A stretch of 64,000 nt of DNA from Hydrogenophaga aromaticivorans (GTDB taxonomy: Bacteria; Pseudomonadota; Gammaproteobacteria; Burkholderiales; Burkholderiaceae_C). Position numbers and translations under genes: made by a program. The notes under the pieces were generated by a model. The model was given only the letters and a program-made list of their open reading frames with translations. It had not been told where the DNA came from and made no database searches. Below, in pieces: positions 42,336-52,967 of the stretch. Location: assembly GCF_013387465.1 (NCBI RefSeq), contig NZ_VYGV01000016.1, positions 602,446-666,445 on the forward strand. Reading direction: 5' to 3'. Within the stretch, counting starts at the first letter, position 1, and the number at the start of each line of letters is the position of its first letter.

Positions 42336-43460
42336 ATGAACTCCTTTGGCAAACGCGCCCAGGGCGCCCGCCTCGAACGCATGATGGCCTCGCCACGCTG
42401 GGCGGGCCTTGGCTTTCGCAACATGCACCCCGTCGCGCCCGGCCTGCGCGACCTCACGGTACCCCGGCCCACGCTGCGCGAGTTTCTGTCCAACGGCAAC
42501 CGCCGCGTGCCCGGTGCGCCGCTGCCGTCGGTGGACCCGCGCGAGGCCTGGGGCCGCCCCAGCGCCAGCGGCCTGCGCGCCACCTGGCTCGGCCACTCCA
42601 CCGTGCTGCTGGAGATGGACGGCCACCGCGTGCTCACCGACCCGGTCTGGGGCACGCGCGCCTCGCCCTTTCGCCTGCTCGGCCCCAAACGCTTCCAGCC
42701 CGTGCCGCTGCGCCTGCGCGAGATGCCCGAGGTGGACGTCGTCGTGATCTCGCACGACCACTACGACCACCTCGACTACCCCACCATCCACGCCCTGGCC
42801 CGCCGCAGCAATGTGCCCTTCGTCACCTCGCTCGGCGTCGGCGCGCACCTGCAGGCCTGGGGCATCGCGCCCGAGCGCATCACCGAGCTCGACTGGTGGG
42901 AAACCCACCGCGTGCCCGGCACCGGCCTCAGCGTCACCGCCGCGCCCTCGCAGCACTTTTCAGGGCGCGGCTTCAAAGACCGCAACGCCACGCTCTGGTC
43001 GTCCATGATCCTGCGCAGCGAGCGCCACGCCGTGTTCTTCAGCGGCGACACCGGCCTCACCAGCGAATACGCGCTCATCCGCGAACGCCTCGGCCCGTTT
43101 GATCTCGTGATGCTCGAAGTCGGCGCCTTCCACCCCGCGTGGGGCGACATCCACCTCGGCCCCGAGAACGCGCTCAAGGCCCACCAGCTGCTCGGCGGTG
43201 GCGCCTTCCTGCCGGTGCACTGGGGCACCTTCAGCCTCGCCATGCACGCCTGGGACCAGCCCGCCGAAACCCTGCTCCAGCTCGCCTCACCGCGCGAACT
43301 GCTGCTCATGCCCCGGCTGGGTGAAGCGGTCGAGCCCGCCGAGCAGCGCGCGGTGCAACCCTGGTGGCGCGCGGTGGGCGCGGGGCGGGGCGTCCCGGTG
43401 CCCGAGGCCGAGCCTCACGGAGTCCGCACGCCAGGCGATCTGCCCTGGCCGATGGATTGA
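42336..43460 (+). CDS. MBL fold metallo-hydrolase (NAPE-PLD/UlaG-like)
   Basis: A 374-residue metallo-beta-lactamase-fold protein with H-D-H-Y-D-H (metal site) and later F-F-S-G-D-T-G and a V-H-W-G-T-F histidine. The W-L-G-H-S-T-V-L-L-E and P-S-Q-H-F-S-G-R-G segments match NAPE-PLD-like hydrolases acting on lipids or phosphodiesters; the substrate is not known. ATG 42336 is used because the longer frame overlaps the divergent TetR gene. The unusually long N-terminus before W-L-G-H-S is normal for the class. Confidence 0.85.
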   Translation: MNSFGKRAQGARLERMMASPRWAGLGFRNMHPVAPGLRDLTVPRPTLREFLSNGNRRVPGAPLPSVDPREAWGRPSASGLRATWLGHSTVLLEMDGHRVLTDPVWGTRASPFRLLGPKRFQPVPLRLREMPEVDVVVISHDHYDHLDYPTIHALARRSNVPFVTSLGVGAHLQAWGIAPERITELDWWETHRVPGTGLSVTAAPSQHFSGRGFKDRNATLWSSMILRSERHAVFFSGDTGLTSEYALIRERLGPFDLVMLEVGAFHPAWGDIHLGPENALKAHQLLGGGAFLPVHWGTFSLAMHAWDQPAETLLQLASPRELLLMPRLGEAVEPAEQRAVQPWWRAVGAGRGVPVPEAEPHGVRTPGDLPWPMD

Positions 43461-43543
43461 GCGGCGGCGCTGCGGTGACAGCCGCCTCTTGCAGGCCGCC
43501 GTTCTTTCAGACAGCATGGCCGCCGCAACCACAGGAGCCCCTC

Positions 43544-44140
43544 ATGCAAACACCTCGAGCCACCTTCAAACGCATGGAACAAAGCACCCAGCAGGACTGG
43601 GCCTGCATCCTGCCGGAAGCCATGGCGATGGCGAAATCGCTGCCCGACCGCGTGCTCGCCCACCTGAAGCTGCTCGACGGCGACCACGGCGGTTTCCCCG
43701 TCGACCGCCTCACGCACAGCCTGCAGACCGCGACGCTCGCGTTCAAGGACGGACGCGACGAGGAATACGTGGTGTGCGCGCTGCTGCACGACATCGGCGA
43801 CACCCTCGGCAGCTTCAACCACCCGGACATCGCCGCCGCCATCCTCAAACCCTTCGTCAGCGAAGAGAACCTGTGGATGGTGCAGAACCACGGCATCTTC
43901 CAGGGCTACAACTTCTTCCACCACATCGGCCTGGACCGCAACATGCGCGACATGTTCAGGGACCACCCCCACTACGACCGCGCGGCCGAATTCGTCGAAC
44001 GCTACGACAACCCGGCCTTCGACCCGGCCATGGACGCGCTGCCGCTGCGCCACTTCGAACCCATGCTGCGCCGGCTGATGGCCGCGCCGAAGAATTCGGT
44101 TTACAAGGCGGCGCTGCCGGGGGAGAAGGCGGCAGCCTGA
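43544..44140 (+). CDS. HD domain protein (hydrolase or PhnZ-like oxygenase)
   Basis: A 198-residue HD-fold protein: H in T-H-S-L-Q-T-A-T-L-A, H-D in L-L-H-D-I-G-D, and a later H in V-Q-N-H-G-I-F. The C-terminal R-Y-D-N-P-A-F-D-P segment resembles small HD proteins grouped with the mixed-valent di-iron oxygenases PhnZ/TmpB, which cleave phosphonates; a phosphohydrolase role is equally possible. No phosphonate genes adjoin. RBS AGGAG lies 6 bases upstream. The 83-base gap from the MBL gene suggests independent or weakly coupled expression. Confidence 0.75.
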   Translation: MQTPRATFKRMEQSTQQDWACILPEAMAMAKSLPDRVLAHLKLLDGDHGGFPVDRLTHSLQTATLAFKDGRDEEYVVCALLHDIGDTLGSFNHPDIAAAILKPFVSEENLWMVQNHGIFQGYNFFHHIGLDRNMRDMFRDHPHYDRAAEFVERYDNPAFDPAMDALPLRHFEPMLRRLMAAPKNSVYKAALPGEKAAA

Positions 44141-44147
44141 ATCAGAC

Positions 44148-44175
44148 AAAAAAAACCCCGGCGCGTGGGCCGGGG
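44148..44175 (-). terminator. Intrinsic terminator of the Tim44-like gene
   Basis: On the minus strand CCCCGGC-CCACGC-GCCGGGG is followed by eight T. It lies 30 bases past the stop at 44205 and also ends convergent transcription from the HD gene region. Confidence 0.88.
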
Positions 44176-44204
44176 CAATGAGGAGTTCGGGAAACTTGTG
44201 CGGG

Positions 44205-45149
44205 TCAGGCGCTTTGTTGAATGCCGGCCAGCACCCAGCCGCCGCTGCCTTGGCGGGGCTTGGTCAGGTGCCAGACTTCGTTGATGTCTTCGGGTTCGGC
44301 GCCGTCTTCCTGCACGCGGCCGGTGAAGTGCGTGCTGACCACGTAGATGGCGTCTTCTTCGGCCACTTCCAGCACGCTGGCTTCGAGGTCGAGCACGCGG
44401 GTTTCCTGCGTGGCGCCGTTGCGCTCGCGGATGTCCATCTGGATCTCGGCAAACATCTCCGGCGTGGTGAAGGCGCGGATGTCGTCGAGGTTGCCCGCGT
44501 CGTTGGCGGCTTGCAGGCGGATGAAGTTGACCTTGGCGTTGCGCACGAAGGCGGCGACGTCAAAGTCGGCCGGGATGACGCTGGCCGTCTGTGCCTGGCC
44601 GCCGAGTGCGGAGCCAATCATGGAGCCACCCTGGCTGTAGCCGGCGCCGTTGCTGGCGTCTGGCATGGGCGTCTTGAAGGCCGAAGGCGTCTGCGGACGC
44701 GAACCGGCGGCACCGGCACCCGCGTAAGCCATGCCACCCGAGCCACCCTGGGCCGCGGCGGCGCGCTTGCGCATGATGAAGCCGACCACCGCGATGGCGG
44801 CCATCACCAGCAGACCGATCATCAGCATGTTGGCCAGGCCTTCACCGAAGCCGAGGTGCGAGGCGAGCGCGGCCAGGCCCAGGCCGGCGGCGAGGCCGGC
44901 GATCGGGCCCATCCACTTGCTGCGGGTGGACGCGGCGGCAGCAGCTGGGGCGCCGGCAGCGGCAGCGGGTGCTGCGGCGTTGGCGGGTGTCTGGGCCGGT
45001 GTGGCGTTGGGGGCCTTGGCGGGCGGTGCGCTCTGGCGCTGCATGCCAAAGGACTTGCCGCTGCCGATGCGCCGGGCTTCGGCGTCCATGGCCACGGAGG
45101 ACAGGCCGATGGCAAATACCATGGCCAGAAGGGAAAGGGTCTTTTTCAT
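44205..45149 (-). CDS. Tim44-like domain membrane protein
   Basis: A 314-residue protein. Signal or anchor at residues 1-22, an alanine/proline-rich linker (about 45-80), two hydrophobic segments (about 84-100 and 108-126) in the M-G-P-I-A-G-L-A-A-G and M-L-M-I-G-L-L-V-M-A-A-I-A-V-V segments, and a C-terminal Tim44-like domain (about 195-310) beginning F-D-V-A-A-F-V-R-N-A-K and ending G-W-V-L-A-G-I-Q-Q-S. Bacterial relatives are inner-membrane proteins of unknown function. RBS AGGAGA. It is divergent from the Hsp70-like gene. Confidence 0.85.
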   Translation of the reverse strand: MKKTLSLLAMVFAIGLSSVAMDAEARRIGSGKSFGMQRQSAPPAKAPNATPAQTPANAAAPAAAAGAPAAAAASTRSKWMGPIAGLAAGLGLAALASHLGFGEGLANMLMIGLLVMAAIAVVGFIMRKRAAAAQGGSGGMAYAGAGAAGSRPQTPSAFKTPMPDASNGAGYSQGGSMIGSALGGQAQTASVIPADFDVAAFVRNAKVNFIRLQAANDAGNLDDIRAFTTPEMFAEIQMDIRERNGATQETRVLDLEASVLEVAEEDAIYVVSTHFTGRVQEDGAEPEDINEVWHLTKPRQGSGGWVLAGIQQSA

Positions 45150-45399
45150 GGGGTCTCCTGTGAAAGGGATTTGAACCGGCAGAGAGTAGGCGGGTTCTGC
45201 TTCAAGAAAAATCAGAAATATGTGGACGTTTGTTTCGTAAAAACAGGAGGTTTCAGGCCTGGCGCCTGGTGTGAGCGTCGCGGGTGCAAACGCGGGCACC
45301 CGCAAGCTGGCAAAATCGCCGGTCTTCCGGACGGGGTGTTCTCCCGCCCCGCCTTGCCGGGCCTTGCGTTCCGGCCATCTGCCTTCCCCATTCTCTCCC

Positions 45400-46656
45400 A
45401 TGACCCCATCGCCCCACGGCACCCTCGGCATTGACTTTGGCACCTCCAATTCGGCGGTGTCCTGGGCCGAACCCCAGGGCCTTGCGCGCCTGATTCCGCT
45501 GGAAGGCGAGGCGCTGGCCATGCCCACCGCCGTGTTCTTCAACGCCGAGGACCACCTCACGCACTTTGGCCGCGACGCGGTGGCGCAGTACCTGAGCGGC
45601 ACCGAGGGCCGCCTGATGCGTTCGCTCAAGAGCCTGCTGGGCAGTCCGCTGCTGCAGGAGAAGACCGAGGTCAACCACAAGCAGATCAGCTTCCAGGACA
45701 TCGTGGCCACGTTCCTCTCCGAGTTGCGCGATCGCGCCGACCGGGCGCTGGGCGAGGCGCCCTCGCGCGTGGTGATGGGCCGGCCGGTGCATTTTGTCGA
45801 CGACGACCCCGAGCGCGATGCGCTGGCGCAGCGCTCGCTGCAGGAGGCGGCGATGTCGGTCGGCTTTGACGAGGTGTCGTTCCAGCTGGAACCGATCGCC
45901 GCGGCGCTGGACTACGAGCGGCGGCTGACACGCGAGGCCACGGTGCTGGTGGTGGACCTGGGCGGCGGCACCTCGGACTTCACCGTCGTGCGGCTGGGGC
46001 CGGACCGCATGGCGCGGGCCGACCGCAGTGGCGACGTGCTGGCCACGACCGGCGTGCACATCGGCGGCACCGACTTTGACCAGAAGCTCAGCCTGGAGCG
46101 GGTGATGCCGCTGCTGGGCCACCGCCACCTGGGGCCGCAGCAGCGCGAGGTGCCGAGCCGGATCTTTTTTGACCTCTCCACCTGGCACCTGATCCAGTGG
46201 CTCTACCTGCCCCGGGCGATGAGCCAGGCGCAGTCGCTGCGCGTCAACTACACCGACACGCGCTTGCACGAGCGGCTCATGAAGGTGCTCAAGCACCACG
46301 ACGGCCACCGCATCGCCCACGAGGTGGAGCTGGCCAAGATCCGCTGCTCGCAGGACGACGCGGCATCGGCGGTTGAGCTGTCTTTCGTCGAAGCCGGTCT
46401 GAGCGCTTCACTCACACCGGCCGACATGCGCGACCACCTGGCGGTCTTGCTGGCGCGCACGGTGGCCTGCGCGCGCGAGTGTGTGCAGCGCGCGGGGCTG
46501 ACCGATGGCGCCCTGGACGCGATCTACCTCACCGGCGGATCGTCCGCCCTGCGCCCGTTCCAGCAGGCCCTGCAGGCCGAGTTCGCGGGTGTGGAACTGG
46601 TGGTGGGCGACCTGTTTGGCGGTGTGGCCTCGGGCCTGGCCTACAGCCGCGGCTGA
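45400..46656 (+). CDS. Short Hsp70-family protein (YegD-like)
   Basis: A 418-residue actin-fold ATPase. It starts G-I-D-F-G-T-S-N-S-A-V (phosphate 1), then V-V-D-L-G-G-G-T-S-D-F (phosphate 2) and Y-L-T-G-G-S-S-A-L-R-P-F (adenosine). The length covers only the nucleotide-binding domain of DnaK; the substrate-binding domain is absent, as in YegD. It is likely a cytoplasmic chaperone-like ATPase of unknown client. ATG 45400 begins the domain; the longer frame (45271) has no support. Confidence 0.88.
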   Translation: MTPSPHGTLGIDFGTSNSAVSWAEPQGLARLIPLEGEALAMPTAVFFNAEDHLTHFGRDAVAQYLSGTEGRLMRSLKSLLGSPLLQEKTEVNHKQISFQDIVATFLSELRDRADRALGEAPSRVVMGRPVHFVDDDPERDALAQRSLQEAAMSVGFDEVSFQLEPIAAALDYERRLTREATVLVVDLGGGTSDFTVVRLGPDRMARADRSGDVLATTGVHIGGTDFDQKLSLERVMPLLGHRHLGPQQREVPSRIFFDLSTWHLIQWLYLPRAMSQAQSLRVNYTDTRLHERLMKVLKHHDGHRIAHEVELAKIRCSQDDAASAVELSFVEAGLSASLTPADMRDHLAVLLARTVACARECVQRAGLTDGALDAIYLTGGSSALRPFQQALQAEFAGVELVVGDLFGGVASGLAYSRG

Positions 46657-46760
46657 GCAGACTTCGACGCGGCGCGTATTCGGTGCGCTGTCAGACAGAC
46701 GGCGGCGGGTGGATGATGCAGACTGCGGTCAGACCCGCTTTGCCCACCCAGAAACGCGCC

Positions 46761-47807
46761 ATGAACACACGCAACGAGCTCCCGCCTCCCTCGCTGATGC
46801 CCGCCCCACCGCCCCGCATCGGCTACATCCGGCCCATGGCCCTGGTCCTGTTCCTGGGCGCCCTGGTGCTGCTGGCGTTCCGGCTGTCGGACCTGCTGCT
46901 GATGCTCTTCGGGGCCGTCATCGTGGCGGTGGCCTTGCGGGCCCTGGCCCAGCCGCTGGGGCGCTACCTGCGCCTGCCGCCCCGGCTGGCGGTCGGTGTC
47001 GCGGTCACGCTGGCGGTGGTCGGCATCGTGCTCGGTTCCTGGCTGGTGGGCGACCGTCTGGTGGAGCAGTTCGATGACCTGGCCCGCAAGCTGCCGGCGG
47101 CGATCGCCAAGCTCGTGAGCTGGGCCCGGGAGCGCACCATCGGCGAGGCGCTGTGGAAGGTGTGGCGCGGCACGAACGCGGACGATGTGCCCTGGGCCAG
47201 CGTGGCCGTGGCGGCGACCCAGGCGCTGAGCGCCGTGGGCGGCATCGGCCTGGTGCTGGTGGTCGGGGTGTACCTTGCGAGCGACCCGCTGATGTACCGC
47301 GAAGGCCTGGTGCGGCTGGTGCCGCCGGCCTACCGCGGCCGGGTTGACGACGCGCTGCTCGCCAGCGGGCACGCGCTGTCGCGCTGGCTGCTGGGGCAAG
47401 GCATCTCGATGCTGTTCGTCGGCACCTCCACGGCGATTGGTCTGGCGCTGCTGGGCCTGCCGCTGGCGCTGACGCTGGGCCTGGTGGCCGGTGCGCTGGC
47501 CTTCATTCCGTTTTTCGGCCCGATCGCGTCGGGCGTGCTGGCGGTGTTGCTGGCCTTCATGCAGGGGCCGGAACTGGCGCTGTACGTGGCGATCCTGTGC
47601 GTGGTGATCCAGCAGATCGAGGGCAACCTGCTGATGCCGGTGGTGCAGCGCTGGGCGGTGGAGCTGCCGCCGGTGCTGGGCATCACGGCAGCGGTCATCT
47701 TCGGTCTGCTGTTTGGCCTGCCGGGCGTGATCCTCGCCTCGCCGCTGATGGTGGTGGCGATGGTGCTGGTGCGCATGCTGTACGTCGAAGGCGTGCTGGA
47801 GTCGTGA
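46761..47807 (+). CDS. AI-2E family transporter (permease)
   Basis: A 348-residue membrane protein with about seven to eight hydrophobic segments and the typical conserved parts G-I-S-M-L-F-V-G-T, I-P-F-F-G-P-I-A-S-G and E-G-N-L-L-M-P-V-V-Q. The family includes TqsA-like exporters, Na+/H+ antiporters and other permeases; the substrate is unknown. ATG 46761 is used; ATGs at 46713-46716 would add about 15 residues. It follows the Hsp70-like gene by about 100 bases. Confidence 0.87.
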   Translation: MNTRNELPPPSLMPAPPPRIGYIRPMALVLFLGALVLLAFRLSDLLLMLFGAVIVAVALRALAQPLGRYLRLPPRLAVGVAVTLAVVGIVLGSWLVGDRLVEQFDDLARKLPAAIAKLVSWARERTIGEALWKVWRGTNADDVPWASVAVAATQALSAVGGIGLVLVVGVYLASDPLMYREGLVRLVPPAYRGRVDDALLASGHALSRWLLGQGISMLFVGTSTAIGLALLGLPLALTLGLVAGALAFIPFFGPIASGVLAVLLAFMQGPELALYVAILCVVIQQIEGNLLMPVVQRWAVELPPVLGITAAVIFGLLFGLPGVILASPLMVVAMVLVRMLYVEGVLES

Positions 47808-47929
47808 GCCGCGGCATGTGCGCTGGTGCACAGACCCCGGCCCATCCGCTGCCTATTCTGAATGCCCAGCAACAGGCGGTGCATCCTGCTCCCGCCAATG
47901 GCCTTGCTGGTGAGACCAAGGACACTCCC

Positions 47930-48352
47930 ATGAACTACCAAGAGCAAGACACTTACGGCATGTACAAGAGCCGGACCGACGGCGGCCCCGGCCCCGGCCC
48001 CGGGCTGATGGGCGCCAACACGCTCGACGGCAACGACGTCTTCAATCGCCAGGACGAAGACCTGGGCGACATCAAGGAAATCATGCTCGACATGGGCACC
48101 GGCCGGGTGGCCTACGCCGTGCTGTCGTATGGCGGCTTCATGGGCATGGGTGACAAGCTGTTCGCCGTGCCCTGGCACGCGCTGACGCTGGACACCGCCA
48201 ACAAGCGCTTTGTGCTCGACGTCGAAAAAGACCGGCTGGAAAGTGCACCCGGATTCGACAAGGACCAGTGGCCCGACATGGCCGATGCGACCTGGAGCAA
48301 GGAAATCCACGACTACTACGGCGTGACGCCGTATTCGGACGGCCGCGTCTGA
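47930..48352 (+). CDS. PRC-barrel domain protein
   Basis: A 140-residue soluble protein. A short glycine/proline-rich N-terminus is followed by a PRC-barrel (L-M-G-A-N-T-L-D-G-N-D-V and L-G-D-I-K-E-I-M-L-D-M-G-T-G-R-V-A-Y-A-V-L-S-Y-G) and a C-terminal Y-Y-G-V-T-P-Y segment. PRC-barrel proteins of this size are often stress-induced and of unknown role. The 122-base upstream gap after the transporter likely holds its own promoter. A terminator hairpin follows 22 bases past the stop. Confidence 0.83.
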   Translation: MNYQEQDTYGMYKSRTDGGPGPGPGLMGANTLDGNDVFNRQDEDLGDIKEIMLDMGTGRVAYAVLSYGGFMGMGDKLFAVPWHALTLDTANKRFVLDVEKDRLESAPGFDKDQWPDMADATWSKEIHDYYGVTPYSDGRV

Positions 48353-48374
48353 CAGCGATCTGCTGAATGAAACC

Positions 48375-48404
48375 AGGGCTGCAGCCGAGAGGTTGCAGCC
48401 CTTT
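48375..48404. terminator. Bidirectional hairpin terminator
   Basis: AGGGCTGCA (48375-48383) and TGCAGCCCT (48394-48402) form a 9-base-pair stem with a 10-base loop followed by TTC. It sits between the PRC-barrel gene and the convergent hydrolase gene and could end either transcript. Confidence 0.65.
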
Positions 48405-48455
48405 CGCACGTCCGGGCCAAGGGCTCATCGGAACCCTGGCCCGTCCCGTTGCCCT

Positions 48456-49283
48456 TCAGGCCTTGCGCGCCAGAAAGGCGAGCAGGTCGCTGGTCAGCCG
48501 CTCCTTGTCGGTGGCGAACAGGCCGTGCGGTGCGCTGTCGTATTCGATCAGGGTGCTCTGGGCGATGCCCTGCGCGGCAATCCGGCTGGAGGCGGCGATC
48601 GGAACGGTCTTGTCGGCGGTGCCGTGGATGATCAGCGTGGGCACGGTGAAGGCGTGCAGGTCACCTCGGAAGTCGGTCGACGAGAACGAGCGCATGCATT
48701 CGATGGTGGCCTTCAGGCTGGCCTGCAGGGCGATGCCGCGCGCCCATTCCAGCAGCTCGGCGCTGACGGGGCGTTCTTCCGAGTCTTCGCCGAAGAAGGT
48801 CTTGAAGAAGCCGGTGAAAAAATGCGTCCGGTCGGTCTTCAGGGCTTCGGCCGTCTGGTCGAACGCAGCCTGCTCGGTGCCGGCGGGGTTGTCGTCGGTC
48901 TTCAGGCGGAAGGGCAGGATGGACGACAGCAGCGCACACTTCGCGACCGATTGGCCGCTGTGTCGCGCCATGTAGCGCGCCACCTCGCCGCCGCCCATGG
49001 AGAAGCCGACCAGGGTCGCGTCCTGTGCGCCGCTCTGCTGGATCACGGCGGCCAGATCGTCGGCCAGGGTGTCGTAGTCGTAGCCGCTCCAGGGCTGGGT
49101 GGAGCGGCCAAAACCGCGACGGTCGTAGGCGATCACGCGGTGGCCCGCCTCGGCGATGGCCATGGCCTGGTCGTCCCAGCTGTCGGACGACAGCGGCCAG
49201 CCGTGGATCAGGATCACGGGCGGTCCCTCGCCCCAGTCCTTGACGTAGAGGCGGGTTTTGTCGGTGGTTTCGACGGTGTTCAT
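48456..49283 (-). CDS. Alpha/beta hydrolase (non-heme chloroperoxidase/esterase-like)
   Basis: A 275-residue hydrolase with H-G-W-P-L-S-S-D-S-W (oxyanion part), nucleophile elbow G-F-S-M-G-G-G-E-V-A-R-Y, acid in H-G-T-A-D-K-T-V-P and histidine in S-A-P-H-G-L-F. This closely matches cofactor-free haloperoxidase-type esterases, which are cytoplasmic and act on small esters. ATG 49283 with AAAGG 7 bases upstream is preferred over the GTG at 49298. It is divergent from katE. Confidence 0.9.
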   Translation of the reverse strand: MNTVETTDKTRLYVKDWGEGPPVILIHGWPLSSDSWDDQAMAIAEAGHRVIAYDRRGFGRSTQPWSGYDYDTLADDLAAVIQQSGAQDATLVGFSMGGGEVARYMARHSGQSVAKCALLSSILPFRLKTDDNPAGTEQAAFDQTAEALKTDRTHFFTGFFKTFFGEDSEERPVSAELLEWARGIALQASLKATIECMRSFSSTDFRGDLHAFTVPTLIIHGTADKTVPIAASSRIAAQGIAQSTLIEYDSAPHGLFATDKERLTSDLLAFLARKA

Positions 49284-49420
49284 GGCATGGCCTTTCACGG
49301 TGGAAAAACCGCAGTGTTGTCAGGCGCGCGGTCAGCGTCTGTCTGCTGACGAACATTCCAAGCCGTTGCGTGTTCGGTACCGCACCGACGTGCGGCATCC
49401 CGGGTGGGAAATTGTTTTCT

Positions 49421-49434
49421 CGGTGGCGCCACCG
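49421..49434. promoter_or_regulatory. Palindrome upstream of katE
   Basis: A perfect 14-base palindrome, CGGTGGCGCCACCG, 26 bases before the katE ATG. It could be an operator or a 5' leader hairpin near the ribosome-binding site. No known regulator is inferred. Confidence 0.3.
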
Positions 49435-49460
49435 CGCTGCCCACCAACCCGAGGGTTTTC

Positions 49461-51578
<2,118 letters not shown>

Positions 51579-51602
51579 GACCACAGGTACAGGAGACACA
51601 CC

Positions 51603-52937
51603 ATGAGCCACACCACTTCCGCCGTTCGCGCTGTATGGAAAGCGACAGGCACCGCCGCGCTGCTCGCGCTGGGTGCCTGCGCCGAGCCGGCACGCTTCAC
51701 CGTCGCCGAGGGCTCGGGCAACAACCCCGCGCTGCCGACGCCCAGCCGGGCACTGATCCCCACGGTCAACATCGCACCGGCGCGGGGCTGGCCGGCCGAC
51801 ACCATGCCGACCCCGGCCCGGGGCCTGCGGGTGCAGGCTTTTGCCCGCGACCTGGACCACCCACGCTGGCTGCTGGTGTTGCCCAATGGCGATGTGCTGG
51901 TGGCCGAAACCAACGCGCCGCCCAAGCCCGGTGCGTCCAAGGGCATCAAGGCCTGGGTGAAGGGCCAGGCCATGAAACGCGCGGGCGCGGCCGTGCCGAG
52001 CGCCAACCGCATCACCCTGCTGCGCGACACCGATGGCGACGGCGTGGCCGATGTGCGCTCCGTGTTCCTCGACGGCCTGTACTCGCCGTTTGGCATGGCT
52101 CTGGTGGGCGAACGCCTGTTCGTGGCCAACGCCGACGCGGTGCTGGCGTTCCCGTACCGCCGGGGTGACACCACCATCAGCGCCGCCGGCGCCCAGCTGC
52201 TGGCCCTGCCCGGCGGGCCGATCAACCACCACTGGACAAAGAGCCTGATCGCCAGCCCGGACGGCCAGCGCCTGTACGTGGGCGTTGGGTCGAACAGCAA
52301 CATCGGCGAGAACGGCATGGCGGCCGAAGAAGGCCGGGCCGCGGTCTGGGAGGTGGATGCGCGCACCGGCGCGCACCGCGTCTTTGCCTCGGGCCTGCGC
52401 AACCCGGTCGGCCTGGCCTGGGACGCCAGCGGCCGCACGTTGTGGGCGGTGGTCAACGAGCGCGACGAACTTGGCAGCGACCTGGTGCCCGACTACCTGA
52501 CCTCGGTGCGCGACGGCGCCTTCTACGGCTGGCCTTACAGCTACTACGGCCAGCGGGTGGACACCCGCGTCAAGCCGCCCGCGCCCGACCAGGTGGCCAA
52601 GGCAGTCGTGCCCGACTTTGCGCTGGGCGCGCACGTCGCGCCGCTGGGCCTGGCGTCCGCCGTCGGCAGCCGCCTGCCCGCGCCGTTCACCGACGGCATG
52701 TTCATCGGGCAGCACGGCTCGTGGAACCGGCGCCCGCACAGCGGCTACACGGTGGTCTTCGTGCCTTTCAGTGGTGGCCAGCCGTCGGGTCCGGCCCGCG
52801 ACGTGTTGAGCGGCTTCCTGAACGCCAGCGGCGAAGCCCAGGGGCGACCGGTGGGCGTGGCGATGGACGGGCAGGGCGCGTTGCTGGTGGCCGACGACGT
52901 GGGCAACGTGGTCTGGCGCGTCAGCGCCTCGCCCTGA
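51603..52937 (+). CDS. PQQ-dependent sugar (L-sorbosone-type) dehydrogenase lipoprotein
   Basis: A 444-residue exported lipoprotein: signal with a lipobox (L-A-L-G-A-C near residue 26), then a six-bladed beta-propeller of the glucose/sorbosone dehydrogenase family, with R-D-T-D-G-D-G-V-A-D, G-L-R-N-P-V-G-L-A-W and W-N-R-R-P-H-S-G-Y. The expected reaction is quinone-dependent oxidation of a sugar aldehyde in the periplasm, though many relatives are uncharacterised. RBS AGGAGA; 24 bases after katE, possibly cotranscribed. Confidence 0.85.
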   Translation: MSHTTSAVRAVWKATGTAALLALGACAEPARFTVAEGSGNNPALPTPSRALIPTVNIAPARGWPADTMPTPARGLRVQAFARDLDHPRWLLVLPNGDVLVAETNAPPKPGASKGIKAWVKGQAMKRAGAAVPSANRITLLRDTDGDGVADVRSVFLDGLYSPFGMALVGERLFVANADAVLAFPYRRGDTTISAAGAQLLALPGGPINHHWTKSLIASPDGQRLYVGVGSNSNIGENGMAAEEGRAAVWEVDARTGAHRVFASGLRNPVGLAWDASGRTLWAVVNERDELGSDLVPDYLTSVRDGAFYGWPYSYYGQRVDTRVKPPAPDQVAKAVVPDFALGAHVAPLGLASAVGSRLPAPFTDGMFIGQHGSWNRRPHSGYTVVFVPFSGGQPSGPARDVLSGFLNASGEAQGRPVGVAMDGQGALLVADDVGNVVWRVSASP

Positions 52938-52967
52938 CACACCGGGGCGCGCCCGGCGGAGGCGCCG

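Noticed and set aside
41036..43102. A 688-residue plus-strand frame across the methyltransferase, TetR and MBL genes
   Set aside because: Overlaps three recognisable genes; composition is dominated by R, P and A, typical of a shadow frame.
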